Assembly (NCBI GenBank): GCA_950295325.1 | Contig: OX485804.1 | Span: forward strand, 69,786,033-69,850,032 | Reading direction: 5' to 3' | Length of the DNA stretch: 64,000 bases | DNA from: Polytrichum commune | Taxonomy: Eukaryota > Streptophyta > Polytrichopsida > Polytrichales > Polytrichaceae | Shown here: one piece after another, positions 25,201 to 36,496 of the stretch | Position numbering within the stretch: position 1 is the stretch's first letter | How the letters are laid out: every line of letters starts with the position of its first letter | Notes under the pieces: generated by a model | The model's input: the letters and a program-made list of their open reading frames with translations, nothing else | Told to the model about the DNA's origin: nothing | The model's database searches: none | Made by a program: the position numbers and the translations under genes

Positions 25201-26968
25201 GACAGTTGGACATCATAATATTGTTCTGTCCATTCCATGGTGAGAAGAATTTCATCCCAAGACAAACAATCAGAAAACCTCTGTCGTATTATTATAAACC
25301 AGACATTCATCTACCATGTCAGAGCCAGGATCTCCTTGCAAGACCAGATCATGAGAGCTCAACCCTGGCAGCTAAACCCTAAACTATGTCACAAGAGGAG
25401 GTCCTTAGTTTTGAAGAAAACCAATTGTGCATATAATCTACTTGCATGCATTACAGCGATCCATATAGTGGAAAAAGGGAGGGTCGAAACCATGGGATTT
25501 AGAGGAATCTTTCAAAAAAAACATCTCAAGATTGAGAATTGGGTGAAGGAGGAGGATCCATGAATTTGTACCCAATCTTGAGTTTGAGTGAATGAACAGC
25601 CCCGGAATAGACATCACCCTCCTCCACTAGGGTGAGTGGATGCCATACTCTTGTTATTCAAAGTCTAAAAGAGGGTCTATGATTTAGGCTACACACGTTA
25701 CATGGAGGCCTAATGCCCATTCGGTGACAGTGTATTTACTCCAATGAATTGGGTCCAGATTCCAATCCATGGAAATTGAGGTGGGTCGCCCACATGACAC
25801 CCTGATCTCATCAAACCCTGAACAAACGCATGTTATTGGCATCAACAGAGACTCTGGTGCCATTGAATTTAAAATTTCTGGTGCCCACATGGACACCAGC
25901 CAAAATCTCCGAAATCCCAGATTCTCCAAATCCTTCAATTAGAATCATTTCAATTGGTTAAATTTACTCCATTAACTAAACGAGCCTCATTCTTCTGTCC
26001 ACAGCTCCATACCTAGAGCTACACAACTTAGGCCTCAAACTAAAGCCTCCATGGAGGGTTAATGCCCATTCAGTGACAGTGCATCTACTCTCATAGATTG
26101 GATCAAGCTCCAATCCATACGATATTAAGATTAGTTACCAACAAGACACTCTGAACGCATGTTATTGACATCTATTGAAACTGCTCAAAAAAATTGGTGC
26201 CCACATGGATGTAATCCACAATTTCCAAATCCCAGATTCTCCAAATCCTTAAGTTTGAATCACTTCAACAGGGTCCGCCAATGGTTGAATTTGCTCCATT
26301 GACCCCGCGAGAGACATTTTTCTGTCCACAGCTCCGTATCCAGAGCTACACAACTTGGTCCTCACAGTAAAACTCCATGAAGTGCCAATGCCCATTCAGT
26401 GAAAACGCATCAAGTCCCATAGATTGGATCCAAGCTTCAATCCATGGAAATTAAGATGGGTTATCCACAAGACACCCTAAAATCATGTTATTGGAATCTA
26501 TGGAGGATCTGGTGCCATTAAAATCAAGTCCCTGGTGCCCACATGGATGTCATCCACGACTTCCGAATCCCAGATTCTCCAAACCCTTAAGCTTTGATCA
26601 TATCATGCGGGTGCCCAGTGGTTGAATTTGCCCCATTAACCCCACGAGAGACATTTTCTGTCCACAGGAACGTATCCAAAGCTACACAATTCAAGCCCAA
26701 AAGCAAAGCTCCATGGAGGGTTTCAATGCCCCTTGAGCAACATGGCGTAATTTGAAGAGAAATATGGAGAGAATTCAGCAGGAAATGAATGGTTTGGAGA
26801 GAGAGAGAGAGGTGGTTGTAAGTAAAGATGGGAACCTGGGAGGTAGTGAAGAAAAGGCACTTTGATAGCACTGCACACCACAGCGTCCACCCAGAACCAC
26901 CATCCGCTTCCAAACACGGCACCGGAGATCCCAGGCCCATAGTTAGACCAAATCTCCAGCAGTCCCAT
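22209..26968 (-). CDS. TMEM50/VPS68-family four-pass membrane protein
   Basis: Four exons on the minus strand (26968-26836, 24856-24763, 23587-23435, 22251-22209) join through GT-AG introns into a 140-aa protein. All phases match and the frame closes at TGA. It begins MGLLEIWSNYGPGISGAVFG and continues GWWFWVDAVVC, then FASFAALMFNCVRREE. Exon 3 gives TWLFLAYVISFVSLAGSVG and SSWTGIAGVLQCFFVL, and exon 4 ends GLMYWTSRTSSEY. This is the conserved pattern of plant TMEM50 (UPF0220) proteins, related to yeast Vps68. The length is close to the usual plant size (~137 aa). Four hydrophobic segments lie at about residues 15-35, 42-58, 79-100 and 111-132, with an acidic loop near 60-74. The family sits in endomembranes; its exact biochemical role is poorly known. 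Introns of 2.0, 1.2 and 1.2 kb carry repeats, so the gene spans 4.8 kb for 423 coding bases. Confidence 0.93.
22385..22620 (+). repeat. R1 dispersed repeat, copy (TMEM50 intron 3)
   Basis: Blocks in R1 order: attagtacgagatggttag, aaatctaaattgaggccgta, ttttggagctcatatgaata, a cattgataaagt block, gctcattaatgatcat, ttacattgactattgaacct, acacatatctgttcttgg and accacaccaaaccacatact. It lies antisense to the host gene, inside intron 3. Confidence 0.7.
23617..23912 (+). repeat. Local direct duplication in TMEM50 intron 2
   Basis: The segments 23617-23685 and 23846-23912 are about 70 bp each and share gtaacctacattagcaatt-type blocks and aatctcaagagcaca, offset by ~230 bp. The first begins 30 bp upstream (genomic left-to-right: right) of the exon 3 acceptor, so the duplication lies close to a splice site. 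Confidence 0.65.
24508..24595. repeat. Hairpin-forming palindrome in TMEM50 intron 2
   Basis: The arms 24508-24541 and 24564-24595 pair as gccagctgtaatgtgggact against agcccaacattacagccgg, with a ~22-bp loop. Adjacent DNA at 24355-24425 holds further short inverted pieces (gtagtag/ctactac, cctacc/ggtagg). Together they look like a decayed fold-back MITE. Confidence 0.6.
25692..26740. repeat. Three-copy tandem repeat (~340-bp unit) in TMEM50 intron 1
   Basis: The phrase aatgcccattcagtgacag and relatives recur at 25711, 26061 and 26387, with a fourth partial start (tcaatgccccttgag) at 26724. Each unit also contains ggtgcccacatgga, cccagattctccaaa and tctgtccacag. Spacings of about 350, 326 and 337 bp define the unit. 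The array fills much of intron 1 and ends ~100 bp from exon 1, so it may influence transcription or splicing of the host gene. Confidence 0.85.
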
Positions 26969-27225
26969 CGCTCAAGCACTCTCACTAATTGCGTGGCGAT
27001 CGATCGACTGATGAATGGTCGATCGCTTGATGATGGATCGATCGATGGCAGCAGCAGGCGCATTGAAGTAGGGCGCCCTAACGGAGAGGAGACGCAATAG
27101 AGAGCGGAAGCTTCAAACGGATGAAGAATTCGAGGAAAGATGGATGGCATCGTATACTTGATCAGAATCTTCATCCATGTTGAGGAACGAACATTTTCGT
27201 TCGTTCGTTCGTTCGTTCGTTGGGT
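26969..27225 (-). promoter_or_regulatory. TMEM50 leader and proximal promoter with microsatellites
   Basis: Upstream of the start codon the DNA becomes distinctly GC-richer, with several cgatcgatcgat-type runs (26998-27050) and a tetranucleotide repeat of cgtt/ttcg at 27196-27222. This marks the likely 5' UTR and core promoter on the minus strand. No TATA box is obvious. Confidence 0.5.
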
Positions 27226-27359
27226 GTTATTCAGTTCGATTTTCATGTTCTCCAACGTTTACCGATTAATGGAACTTGTTTCGCATTAGCATATGAATGA
27301 TGAAGCATTAACAAAAAAATCGGATTCAAAATTGGACTTCCTTTGAATTAGTTATGAAT

Positions 27360-27480
27360 GTTGAAAGTGCATGTATGTTGAGTCTTTATATGAATACAAA
27401 GGCCTTGTACTTATGTTAACTATTGAGTCTAGATTAATTGTTTCATAAATTTCGAGCATGTAGATTAAAAAAAACGTATT
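27360..27480 (+). repeat. R1 dispersed repeat, partial copy
   Basis: The fragment contains atatgaatac, ttatgttaactattgagtct, agattaattgtttcataaat and a tcgagcatgtag block. It corresponds to the middle of R1. Its ends are eroded. Confidence 0.55.
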
Positions 27481-28462
27481 GATTATTGAGAGATTCAAAT
27501 ATGGCTTGACTTGAAATCTCAAGCACACACTATGTAGACAACTTGTCATTTATTATCAAATACGGTGTGTCTAATTTGTTCAAATTATGATATAGAAAGG
27601 CCTTGGGAATGATTGACTAAAACACATGCTTGGTTTGTCAAGCCATCCACATTTGAAAACCCCACATGTAAATAACACCATGTATCCCAAGGTCTCAACC
27701 CAATAATCTCTTGAAACTGAGGTCTTTGCAACCCATGTTGTTTGTAATATAAAAGGCACAACTTCAAGCCTTTGCTCATGTCAAAATTCAAAGGGCAACT
27801 TGGTCGCCGACTCGCTCGGATGCAAAGCATAGCATCTTATGTTTAAAGTGGCTAAGTTATTTTTTTTTTCAATACAACGGCAAACCTCTCTAATTGCATT
27901 CTTTCTCATGAGAGTAAGATTTTTTTGGAATTTCCTCCATGAAACTTACAATGAGCGAATGAAAAAAAGGAGTTGAATAGGCTTCACAAGCACTTTTCAT
28001 TCTTTTCTTTTGAAGGTATTTTTTCTTTGAACTTAGCGGAACACTTCAATCGTAGCACTATAAAACCATTATAATGGTTAGTGGTTAAGTACAATATCAA
28101 AAGTTGGATAATAATCACAAATTAACATTTTAGCAAGAATGTTAAAAACATCAACATCTTTATATATTCTAAGTTTATTGGTACATTTCTGCCGTGTTGA
28201 AAGATGATAAATGTCGGTCACACAACAACTACCAAATGATGGAAACTAAAGTATTTTTTGGCATTAAGACTTATTGACAGAGACATGTTAGCATTAGCAA
28301 TCATTTGTTTAAAATGGTCTATGTTGGCATAAACACCACTTGTATGTTGAGGAGAGGAGAATCTTGGATGACAGTGATCTTCACTGTAACCTTTTGTTTA
28401 TTTTAACATACTTGTACGAAATAGGATACATTAATTCCATGGAATCAACGTTACAACTAAAG
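27481..28462. other. Intergenic, no gene seen
   Basis: AT-rich DNA with short poly-T runs. No exon, RNA gene or defined repeat is supportable. Confidence 0.4.
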
Positions 28463-28642
28463 GGCCCCCCACACATACTGGTGGCGGGGGGCAGTGAACG
28501 GACGAAGTCCGTTCGCCGCCACCAGCATGTGTGGGCCAAATTAAAGTTGCCACCAGGTAATAGAGCGGAAGGCATGGAAATAGGGTTGGTCGATTTTACT
28601 CCGATTTTACTCCAATATGGTTAGGTCGGAAAGTTACTGGTG

Positions 28643-29160
28643 GCGTAGGTTCCTAGCAGTGATCGGGGAGATTTTGGGGCATTACCGGTTGAGATCCTAG
28701 TATTTGCAAGTCCAACCGGTTATATGTTGACATCCTTCGGTTTTCCTTTATTAAATTGGGGTATATTCTATAAATTCCTTTAAAATGATCGGTAATTTTC
28801 CTGCAATCTTGAATTTCAACCGGTTATTTCTCAAACTCAACCGGTTCATTTGTAACTAACTGCCAGTTCTCCCCGATCATAGGTTCCTAGCTGCTTAGGC
28901 AAAAAATAATTAATTACAAGTCTGCCTATATATCCTGGAAATTCTTGACTCTGTTTGCCTAAAAAACATTGAAATAAAACTGGGTTGGCTAGTCACCCAA
29001 GTTACTTAATCTAACTTTGTGCTTGAATGCCACCGTAGATGTGTGTAGCTAGCCACCCAAGTAATGTAAAACTGCCCAACTTTGAGATATTATATTTCAA
29101 ACTGCCTAATCACTTTTTGCACTTTAATTAATTAGTAGGCAAAATAGTGCCCAAGCTACC
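28643..29160 (+). mobile_element. MITE B copy 1, interrupted by MITE A
   Basis: It is the inverted relative of B copy 2. The left terminus ggcgtaggttcctagc is followed by MITE A, then the terminus is repeated (taggttcctagctgcttagg) and the body continues with ccacccaagttacttaatct, gcttgaatgccaccgtagat and cactttttgcactttaatta. The right end decays into tgcccaagctacc. Confidence 0.65.
28660..28879 (+). mobile_element. MITE A copy 1 (220 bp) with AACCGGTT cluster
   Basis: Perfect terminal inverted repeats TGATCGGGGAGA...TCTCCCCGATCA bound the element. It is flanked by direct copies of taggttcctagc at 28646-28657 and 28880-28891, so it landed in the terminus of MITE B. Inside are three exact AACCGGTT palindromes plus a TACCGGTT and further partial variants. 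No coding sequence is present. Confidence 0.8.
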
Positions 29161-29632
29161 ATAATAAATATGTCTAATATAAATTAAAAAAATACCATAA
29201 GAAGTCAACATGTCAAACAATAATCGCACACAATTAGACAATTGTTTTTAAATATATAAATAACATGTTCATATTCTATCATTGAAATGTTTCATGACTA
29301 GTATCATGATGGCCAAATAATAGACAATATCACATGCTATTGAAAACCAAAATATTTATTGAAAAAAAATCTACAATTAAGCCGATTATTTTAGATTACA
29401 AACATTCAATATTATTGCATGACATTATTTTGCTACATTGGAAAACCGGCTTACTTATCAATGCCCAAGTTCTTGGCCGGTTGTCATTACGGCGACTTAA
29501 AAATTAGCCGGCAATTTAAAAGAGGTATAGGATTTTGGCCGGTCCAAATTAATGGCAGCAAGTTTGCAACCGGTCAGATCCTAAAACCTCTGGTAGAAGT
29601 TAAAATGTAGCGAAACTTAGCTAGTTTTGTGA
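29161..29632. other. AT-rich spacer with CCGG-rich patch
   Basis: The spacer between nested MITEs is AT-rich except for 29440-29590, where aaccggc, gccggtt and gccggc occur repeatedly. That patch may be a highly decayed MITE A relative. The 63-codon frame over it is not convincing as a gene. Confidence 0.4.
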
Positions 29633-30150
29633 TGATCGGGGAGAACCGGCAATTAGTTACAAATGAACCGGTTGAGTTTGAGAAATAACCGGTTGAAGTT
29701 GAAGACTACAAGAAAATTACCTATCATTTTAGAGGAATTTATAACATATCCACCAATGCAATAAAGGAAAACCGGAGGATGTGAACTTCTAGCCGGTTAG
29801 ACTTATAAACACTACCGTAGGTCACTAGCTGCTTGGGCATTGTTTTGCATAATAATTAATTAAAGTGCAAAAAGTGGTTAGGTAGTTCTAAAAATAATAT
29901 ATCAAAGTCGGGCAGTTTTAGCTCAATTGGGTGGCTAGCTACATTTTTCTATGGTGGCATTCAAGCACAAAGTTAAATTAAATTACTTGGGTGGCTAGTT
30001 AACCCATTTTTAATTTTTAATTTTTTAGGCAAACAAAGTCAAGAATTTCCAAAAAGTTTAGGTAGATTTGTAAATAATTATTTTATGCCTAAGATGCTAT
30101 TAACCTATGGTAGGACTTCAACCAATTATGCCCAAAAATCTCCCCAAACA
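29633..30150 (-). mobile_element. MITE A copy 2, split by MITE B
   Basis: It begins TGATCGGGGAGAACCGGC in the opposite orientation to copy 1 and runs through gaaccggttgagtttgagaa. It is interrupted after aaacacta and resumes with ggacttcaacc, ending atctccccaaaca. Comparison with intact copy 3 shows the break lies exactly where copy 3 reads aatactaggatttc. Confidence 0.78.
29815..30110 (-). mobile_element. MITE B copy 2 (296 bp), TA-flanked, inside MITE A
   Basis: The ends CCGTAGGTCACTAGC and the complement of GCTATTAACCTATGG form imperfect TIRs. TA lies on both sides (29813-29814, 30111-30112), and the host MITE A sequence can be rejoined across it using copy 3 as a guide. This fits a Stowaway-like (Tc1/mariner) MITE. 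The body is the reverse complement of B copy 1. Confidence 0.8.
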
Positions 30151-30172
30151 CGGGCCACTAAACTCAAACCAA

Positions 30173-30392
30173 TGATCGGGGAGAACCGGCAGTTAGTTAC
30201 AAATGAACCGGTTGAGTTTGAGAAATAAACGGTTGAAGTTGAAGACTACAGGAAAATTACCGATCATTTAAGAGGAATCTATAGAATATACCCCAATTTA
30301 ACAAAGAAAAACCAGAGAATGTGAACATGTAACTGGTTGGACTTGTAAATACTAGGATTTCAACCGGTTATGCCCCAAAATCTCCCCGAACA
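30173..30392 (-). mobile_element. MITE A copy 3, intact
   Basis: Starts TGATCGGGGAGAACCGGC and ends CCCCAAAATCTCCCCGAACA. It is the same orientation as copy 2 and inverted relative to copy 1, at 220 bp. It has two exact AACCGGTT sites plus variants (aaacggtt, aactggtt). Confidence 0.78.
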
Positions 30393-30597
30393 CTAACCCT
30401 AAACGTCGGTCGAACGAGAACCACGCAGGTAACTTATGGCTCCCTTTTTCCGAAATTTACCTTGAGGGCCAATGAACGGCCAAACAGGTTGGGCCTTGCG
30501 CCCAGTCGCTGCCGGGCCACTTTTTGATTCAAAAAGCCCCTCCCTGCTGGTGGGGGCCTGCCACTGCCCCTCCCACCAGCAGGTGTGGGGAGGGTAT

Positions 30598-33500
30598 AAT
30601 ATAAGAAAAATCATTTGTCATATGAGTATGTATCCAAGTTGGTGAAGATATTTCACTAAGAGCTTCTTCTTCTTCTTCTTCTTCTAATCACATCATGTTG
30701 AAAAAGTGGAAATGTAATTGTTGCAATGAATATCATTGGACAACAACATGTTGCATGGGCACAAATTTTGATATCATGGAATGTCCTCTCGGTGTTATGT
30801 TGCTCCTATATCATTAGATCGTGTTGCTCCCATGTTGTTAATTTGAATAACGCCACCCTTCTACCCAAAAAAAACAACTTTAACACAAACTTGACAAATA
30901 ATGTGTCATTTGTACGAGAGTATGTTAGCATTTGGAGTTATTGTATTTTGGATTTTAATTGAAGTGATAATAGTGTGCTATCAGAAAAAATCGTGATGAG
31001 TAATATGAGCATATGGTTGAGGGGTGGATTTGCATGAATGGACAAGTTAAATATTTACCACCTTTATTTCAAGCCACACCCATGTTTCCTAGCATAATCA
31101 CAAATTCAACGTAATGAACATTGCTCTCACAAAGCAAACAATCGTATACAATACATTGTTGGTTTTTAATATAAGCCTTGTCCACAAACCCAAAAAGTGA
31201 AACAACTGGAGGTTTTTGGTCCTAAGTTGCTACGACAAAATCACTCACTACTAAAAAAGAATGGCCTAATATATTACACATTTTGATCAAATTTGCCTAT
31301 AGTTGGGAATGGTGTTAATAAGCATAAACAAAACATATTGATTGAAGCAAGCAATCAAAAATATTAATTAATGAAAACAAATAAACATAGAATACAACAA
31401 GATGGCATGGCCATGAGAGGCTATGTCCTAGTAATCCACTCAATCACTCATGCTTATTATAAGTTTTATTAAATGAAGTTACAATTGTAGATGTTTTTTT
31501 ATACATGGATATATAATTTTAAATTTTAAATGAAAATATATAGACTTATGATAATTTGGCTAATGAGATTATGTGGTTCTTGCTTTTGAATTATTTCTTA
31601 GAATGTTTATCCAAACATGATCAAGCAATGTATTACACTTTGTGGTACTGCTATTTGTCTTTATATGTACATTATGGTAATTCATTAAACTTTGAAGGCA
31701 TTTTGATTCATGACTTTGATGTAGTTCATTTATTTAAAGCATATCAACATTGAATACATTGAGAATAACTAGTGGACAAAATGCAAGAGAGTTTTGAATG
31801 GATTCATTTAACATGTACAAAACTTCTTGTTATTTGGTAGAATGCAAGTGATATACTAAAATAACATAATAACATCTATACCAAAGGATTAAAATTGTTG
31901 CAAGAAATTCACATCCATTGCTTAACATTGTTTAAAAGATTCAAAAATCATATAAATAGCATATAGCAGTGTGCTTCCATACCGATCAAGAAATGCATTT
32001 GTATTTTTGACTTTATGAATATTTGAACATCACATGACGATTGGATTTCAGTTTCTTGTAAACATAAATGTGTTATCATTGAAGATTAAGTTACCATCAA
32101 TGTCTATGTGATGTTTTGTAATAAATTTGCATTGAGACTATAAATTATAATACGAAAACTTCTCCACAACATAACTTTAGGAATTAAAAGATTTCATTTA
32201 GGATGTGACCTAAGCCTAGACAATTTTTGTGAAATACATTCATCTACATAAAAGCATTTATGTTGTAACAATGTCAAATATGTGAGAGTTTTTATTTTCT
32301 ATATAAAATTCTTTAACCATGTATTCTATTGGTTTCCAAGTGTATTCTATTGATCCCTTCTTATAAGAAAATTATGTTTTATATCGTGTCAGTGATACTA
32401 CTTTTTGTTGAAAAAATCTATCTATATGTAAATTTTACCATTGAATGAGGAAGTGGTTTTGAGTACTCCATCTAATATCAAATAGTCTTAGCAAAGTTCG
32501 ACCAACATGTTTGAATTCACTTGGACGATTTAATGTAACCATGTTATCTTGTTTGCATCATCTGAAAGTTCTTATGGTAATGAAATTATCGATGTCATAT
32601 ATTAATTGTCTTAAGTATATACGTTTCACCTTTTTTCTTATGAGAATTCATTCAGTTATGTTGTCTTGTATGTTCATTTTTGTAAAACAAGAGTGATACT
32701 GGGTAGATGTGTTGGTGCCAACAAACATCAATTGTTTGCAAGTGTATATCGGTTTGAATAATTGTTTGAAATCTATTTGGTGTGTTGATAATTTACATGT
32801 CATTTTGTTGCATTAGTATGCAATTCATAATATCTTTAATCTTATTACCAGAAAATTTTAAACAATTCCATGAATACCTCTAAGTAATATTTTGTTGAAC
32901 ATACATGCAATCTTGAATGAAAGAAACTTGATAAAAATCTCCATAACAAATGACATCTATTTCCAGAATACCTATTTTTAACATTGTAGATAGGTTTTTT
33001 AGTTTGGGTTCAATTGAACAAAACATACAACGTAAGTTTGGGGTTTTGGGTGTCATTATTAGGTTAACCGATAGGTCACAATGGGATCTAATTAAGAATT
33101 GGGTGCCAAAACCTATATTATCCTCGGTTTCGGGTGATTTTATGGGATAGTGTGAAATAAAAACAAGATGGATTACAAAGATCACTCAATTTAGTACATA
33201 CAATTGCGCAATCTCTCCCTTACAACTAATCATAGTTTAACAATAACAACTCGCTACACCATGGATTTCAACGCAGAAAGTGTCAGCTCATCAAATGCCT
33301 TTTGAGTGCTAGTAATGTCATATAATCATGGCCAAGGGTGCCCCCAATATGAACCATAATTCTTCTTTACTTAAGTGATTATATTAATGGATCGTGAAAT
33401 AATGTACTGAAAACCTTGTAGGGTACTAGGTTAACTTTTAATGAAGCCATCCAATTTACCTAAACCAACTAAAGGACATCCACTTGTAAGTTTCCATAAA

Positions 33501-35741
33501 CATTGTCCACAACAAGTTAGGTAGGTGCCAAAACAATTTGTCCGTTCCTTGACTTTTAGATGATTTTAATTATAATTCACAAGTGGTCTTAAATTATTTA
33601 AAGGATATTTAATAATGGAAATCATCGAACCATAGTCTTGGACAATAGTATGAAACAATCTCCTTAGTAATCCAATTTATTAATTGGTCCAAGTTTGATT
33701 CATAACCCAATTTTAATAATCTTATTATTTGATCTTTGTGACAATTGGTTTTTCCTTAGATTTTGCAATAAATTCCAATTAATTTGTAATCTGATAAGTC
33801 AGTTGAAGTTCAAATTTTAACTAATCAATTCATTCATTCAAAAATTTCAACGTGGTAATGGTCGACTCTTATATGTTGGAAGTCTTCCTAATTGGTTAGC
33901 TAGTGACTTGCATTCCACAACCCTTCATTCATATGTTACTATACTGCAACTAGCCCCAAAACATTGTCTTTTCATTGCCAATGGTCAAGCCATGCCTTTA
34001 GGTCTTTACCTCTTCATCTCTAGCAGACAATCACCTTTTGATAGATCAAGGCTTGTATTTTTCGGCAAATCTCTCAGACATAGTCTTCCTCCAACTCACA
34101 ACCTCCTTAGGCTATGGCCTTTCTCAAGTTCATAATTGATTATAAGTAATTATAATCCTACTCAAAATGGATTAAAGTTTCTACACTTTATTGAAATTTA
34201 TTGGACGAAATGATGTTTTCCAATATAACCAAGATTCTTGATTCTAATTTCCACTTATGTATGATCTCAAGATTATGGTGTCTATTCCTATAATCACAGT
34301 ATGGTTTGACAATGATCAATGCACTTGGATATCATGATATTTTCATTCCCTTCATTTTTAATTCTTTTGTCTTCATAAGGTTGAGCTTCACACCCTAGCC
34401 TATGGCTTTAATGAGTTTTGAGTGAACAACTACACTCCAAACAATTGTCTTTTGCTCCAAAACACACCAAACACAAAATTTCTCATCTTGATTTACTTTG
34501 ATTAGGCTATAGCCCCATGAAATCTGACTCTAAAATGTCTTCATTACTCTCACACGGAGGTGCAATAAATGGACATTGGGGTTACTCACACAATTTGTCA
34601 CAACATCCTAGCATCAAACTATAGTTTCTTACTCAATTAATGAATTCCAGATTTTACATCTCAATCTCTTTGTATTACAAACTAACACTGCAACCATTTA
34701 GACTTGGGAAAACTCAATCACCCTTCTCTCTAGGTTCAAGCTACATATATGTTGAACTTCAAAAGATTATTTATCACAAATCACTTATTACCCATGGATG
34801 ATTTCTTCTACATAATGAGGATTACTCACCCCACAAACTTAACTCGTGTTATTGCACTAATCCCATTGACCATATATCTTATTCATTCTATTTTCAAATT
34901 TTACATTGGTCACTTGAATTTGTAAATAAACTTCATCGCTCTTATCTCAAGAGTCTCACCAATGTTCAACTCAACTTCACAAGACAATTGCGCCTTCACC
35001 ATCATGGTCTCGTGACTCCTCTATACTTAACCGAACCACACATCCTGGAATTTTATTTCAGGTCCAGATAATACACATATTGTCACGTAAGGTAATCACT
35101 TTGACAAACAAGGAGATGACCGTAGACCATTCAAGACCATTCACCACCTTCAAACATTCCTCAAACCCCCCCCCCCCCCTCCCCCTACTTGGCTAGGGAC
35201 TTCCCTACCAGACTACTTGGGCATTGGTTAAATTCACAACATGAACAAATATACTCTCTTCTTTGAAGACAAGTATGCTAAGAATCACTCAAATATGCTA
35301 AGATTATTTGCTATGCACGAGCACAACTTACTACATACATATTATTGCATCCAAACCACAACATATACATTTTTCTCATTCAAGCAAAGGCTTCACGCCC
35401 TAGTACTTTTACTTCACTAGATAGTGGTACTAAGTACAATTATACCAACTAATTTTTCACTCTCTTTCCAAAAGGGTATTTTTATTTACAAGCTTCTTGA
35501 GTTTTCTATGACTATCATGACTCTTGCCTACGAGGATCAATATGGAGAGGAGGTGCAAGGAGTTCAACCCTTAAGGGGCACATTTGTCCACAGCCAGATT
35601 CCAACCTTCCTTTCACACTTTTCACATGTTCATTGCTCCTTACAAAATTTCCTCCTATCCCTTGCCAACAGTCACAATCATTTATTTTTGTAATACTAAC
35701 CTCTTTCACTAAATGAGTAATGATTAATAGTTATTGTTGCT
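30598..35741. other. 5.1-kb gene-poor AT-rich region
   Basis: No gene is supported on either strand. A (CTT)n microsatellite lies at 30664-30686 and a C-homopolymer run at about 35167-35184. Segments around 33.9-35.7 kb are pyrimidine-rich on the plus strand with many actt/catt words. They could be an old retrotransposon, but no RT, integrase or gag motif could be read. Confidence 0.4.
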
Positions 35742-36490
35742 AATTCATAGTCATATGAGGAGTTTTTAACAACAAATTAACCTACATCTCAAAAATTACC
35801 TCTTCTTAACAAGAAATGTGGATGACAAACATGTTGTAGATCTTGTAGTTTGCTATCTATAGCATTCAATATTTTCACACCAACAAGTGGAATATCATCA
35901 ATAACAGTAAGTTGTAATTGTTCATAATGATTTGCCAAATAGTTTAAAACTTCAATTAATACTTTTGATATATAAGAGTATTATTGTTTTGAGATTTCTA
36001 AATGAATGTTTATTCATTGTATGTCTATGACATCGAATGCACGTGATGAATGGCAAAGTGACATGAAATATATGAGGTATACATCCAAAAACCCTAAACC
36101 CTAATTGATTTGCATTTGTGAGTGTAACATTTGGTGGGCCAAATGTCTTACTATTGAAAAGAAAAAAAATGACAGATTTTTTTCATATAATCAAGAGGTA
36201 TTCGAAGGTTGACTAAACCTCAAAATCCTATATAGGATTCTAAATTTTTTTATCCAAATTGGATTTGTCTTTAACTTTGGAAACTTAAAATGTTCTATCA
36301 CATAAGATCAATTTTCTCAATCTTATTGAAGAATAATTTTTTATATTTTTAATACAAACTTTGTAATATACCCGGATTGAAAGATTTAATGTTGGATTAG
36401 ACAAAGAGAAAAAAAGAAAAAGAAAAAACTAATCATACTCTGTTGTACTTAGCATATGGTGAGCAGATGGTGTTTGGAGTAAGACAACTT
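35742..36490 (+). repeat. 750-bp direct duplication, copy 1
   Basis: Aligns in the same orientation with 40820-41576 from ttcatagtc..gaggagttt to gtgtttggagtaagacaact. Shared blocks include agtttgctatctatagcatt, cattgtatgtctatgacatc, ggtattcgaaggttgactaa and tttaatgttggattagacaa. It carries a short CCCTAAA run (36092-36106). The ends lack the TG...CA expected of LTRs. Confidence 0.82.
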
Positions 36491-36496
36491 TAATAA

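Larger units (their letters stand above)
28463..30597. mobile_element. Composite element enclosing mutually nested MITEs
   Basis: The outer left sequence CCCCACACATACTGGTGG (about 28466) pairs with the complement of CCACCAGCAGGTGTGGGG (about 30577-30594). Each end is also a local hairpin: 28463-28537 has a stem ending in gaacggac/gtccgttc, and 30540-30590 pairs ctgctggtgggggc with gcccctcccaccagcag. Between them lie three copies of MITE A and two of MITE B, listed separately. The pairing may reflect one parent element that later collected insertions. Alternatively, two hairpin ends may have been brought together by chance. Confidence 0.6.

Noticed and set aside
26587-27255. 222-codon minus-strand open frame, the longest non-exonic one in this area
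   Set aside because: It is out of frame with TMEM50 exon 1, which it overlaps; it has no recognisable motif and runs through repeat and leader DNA.
33908-34135. Possible gene fragment in the 31-35.7 kb region
   Set aside because: No motif, no splice signals and background composition; cannot be supported.
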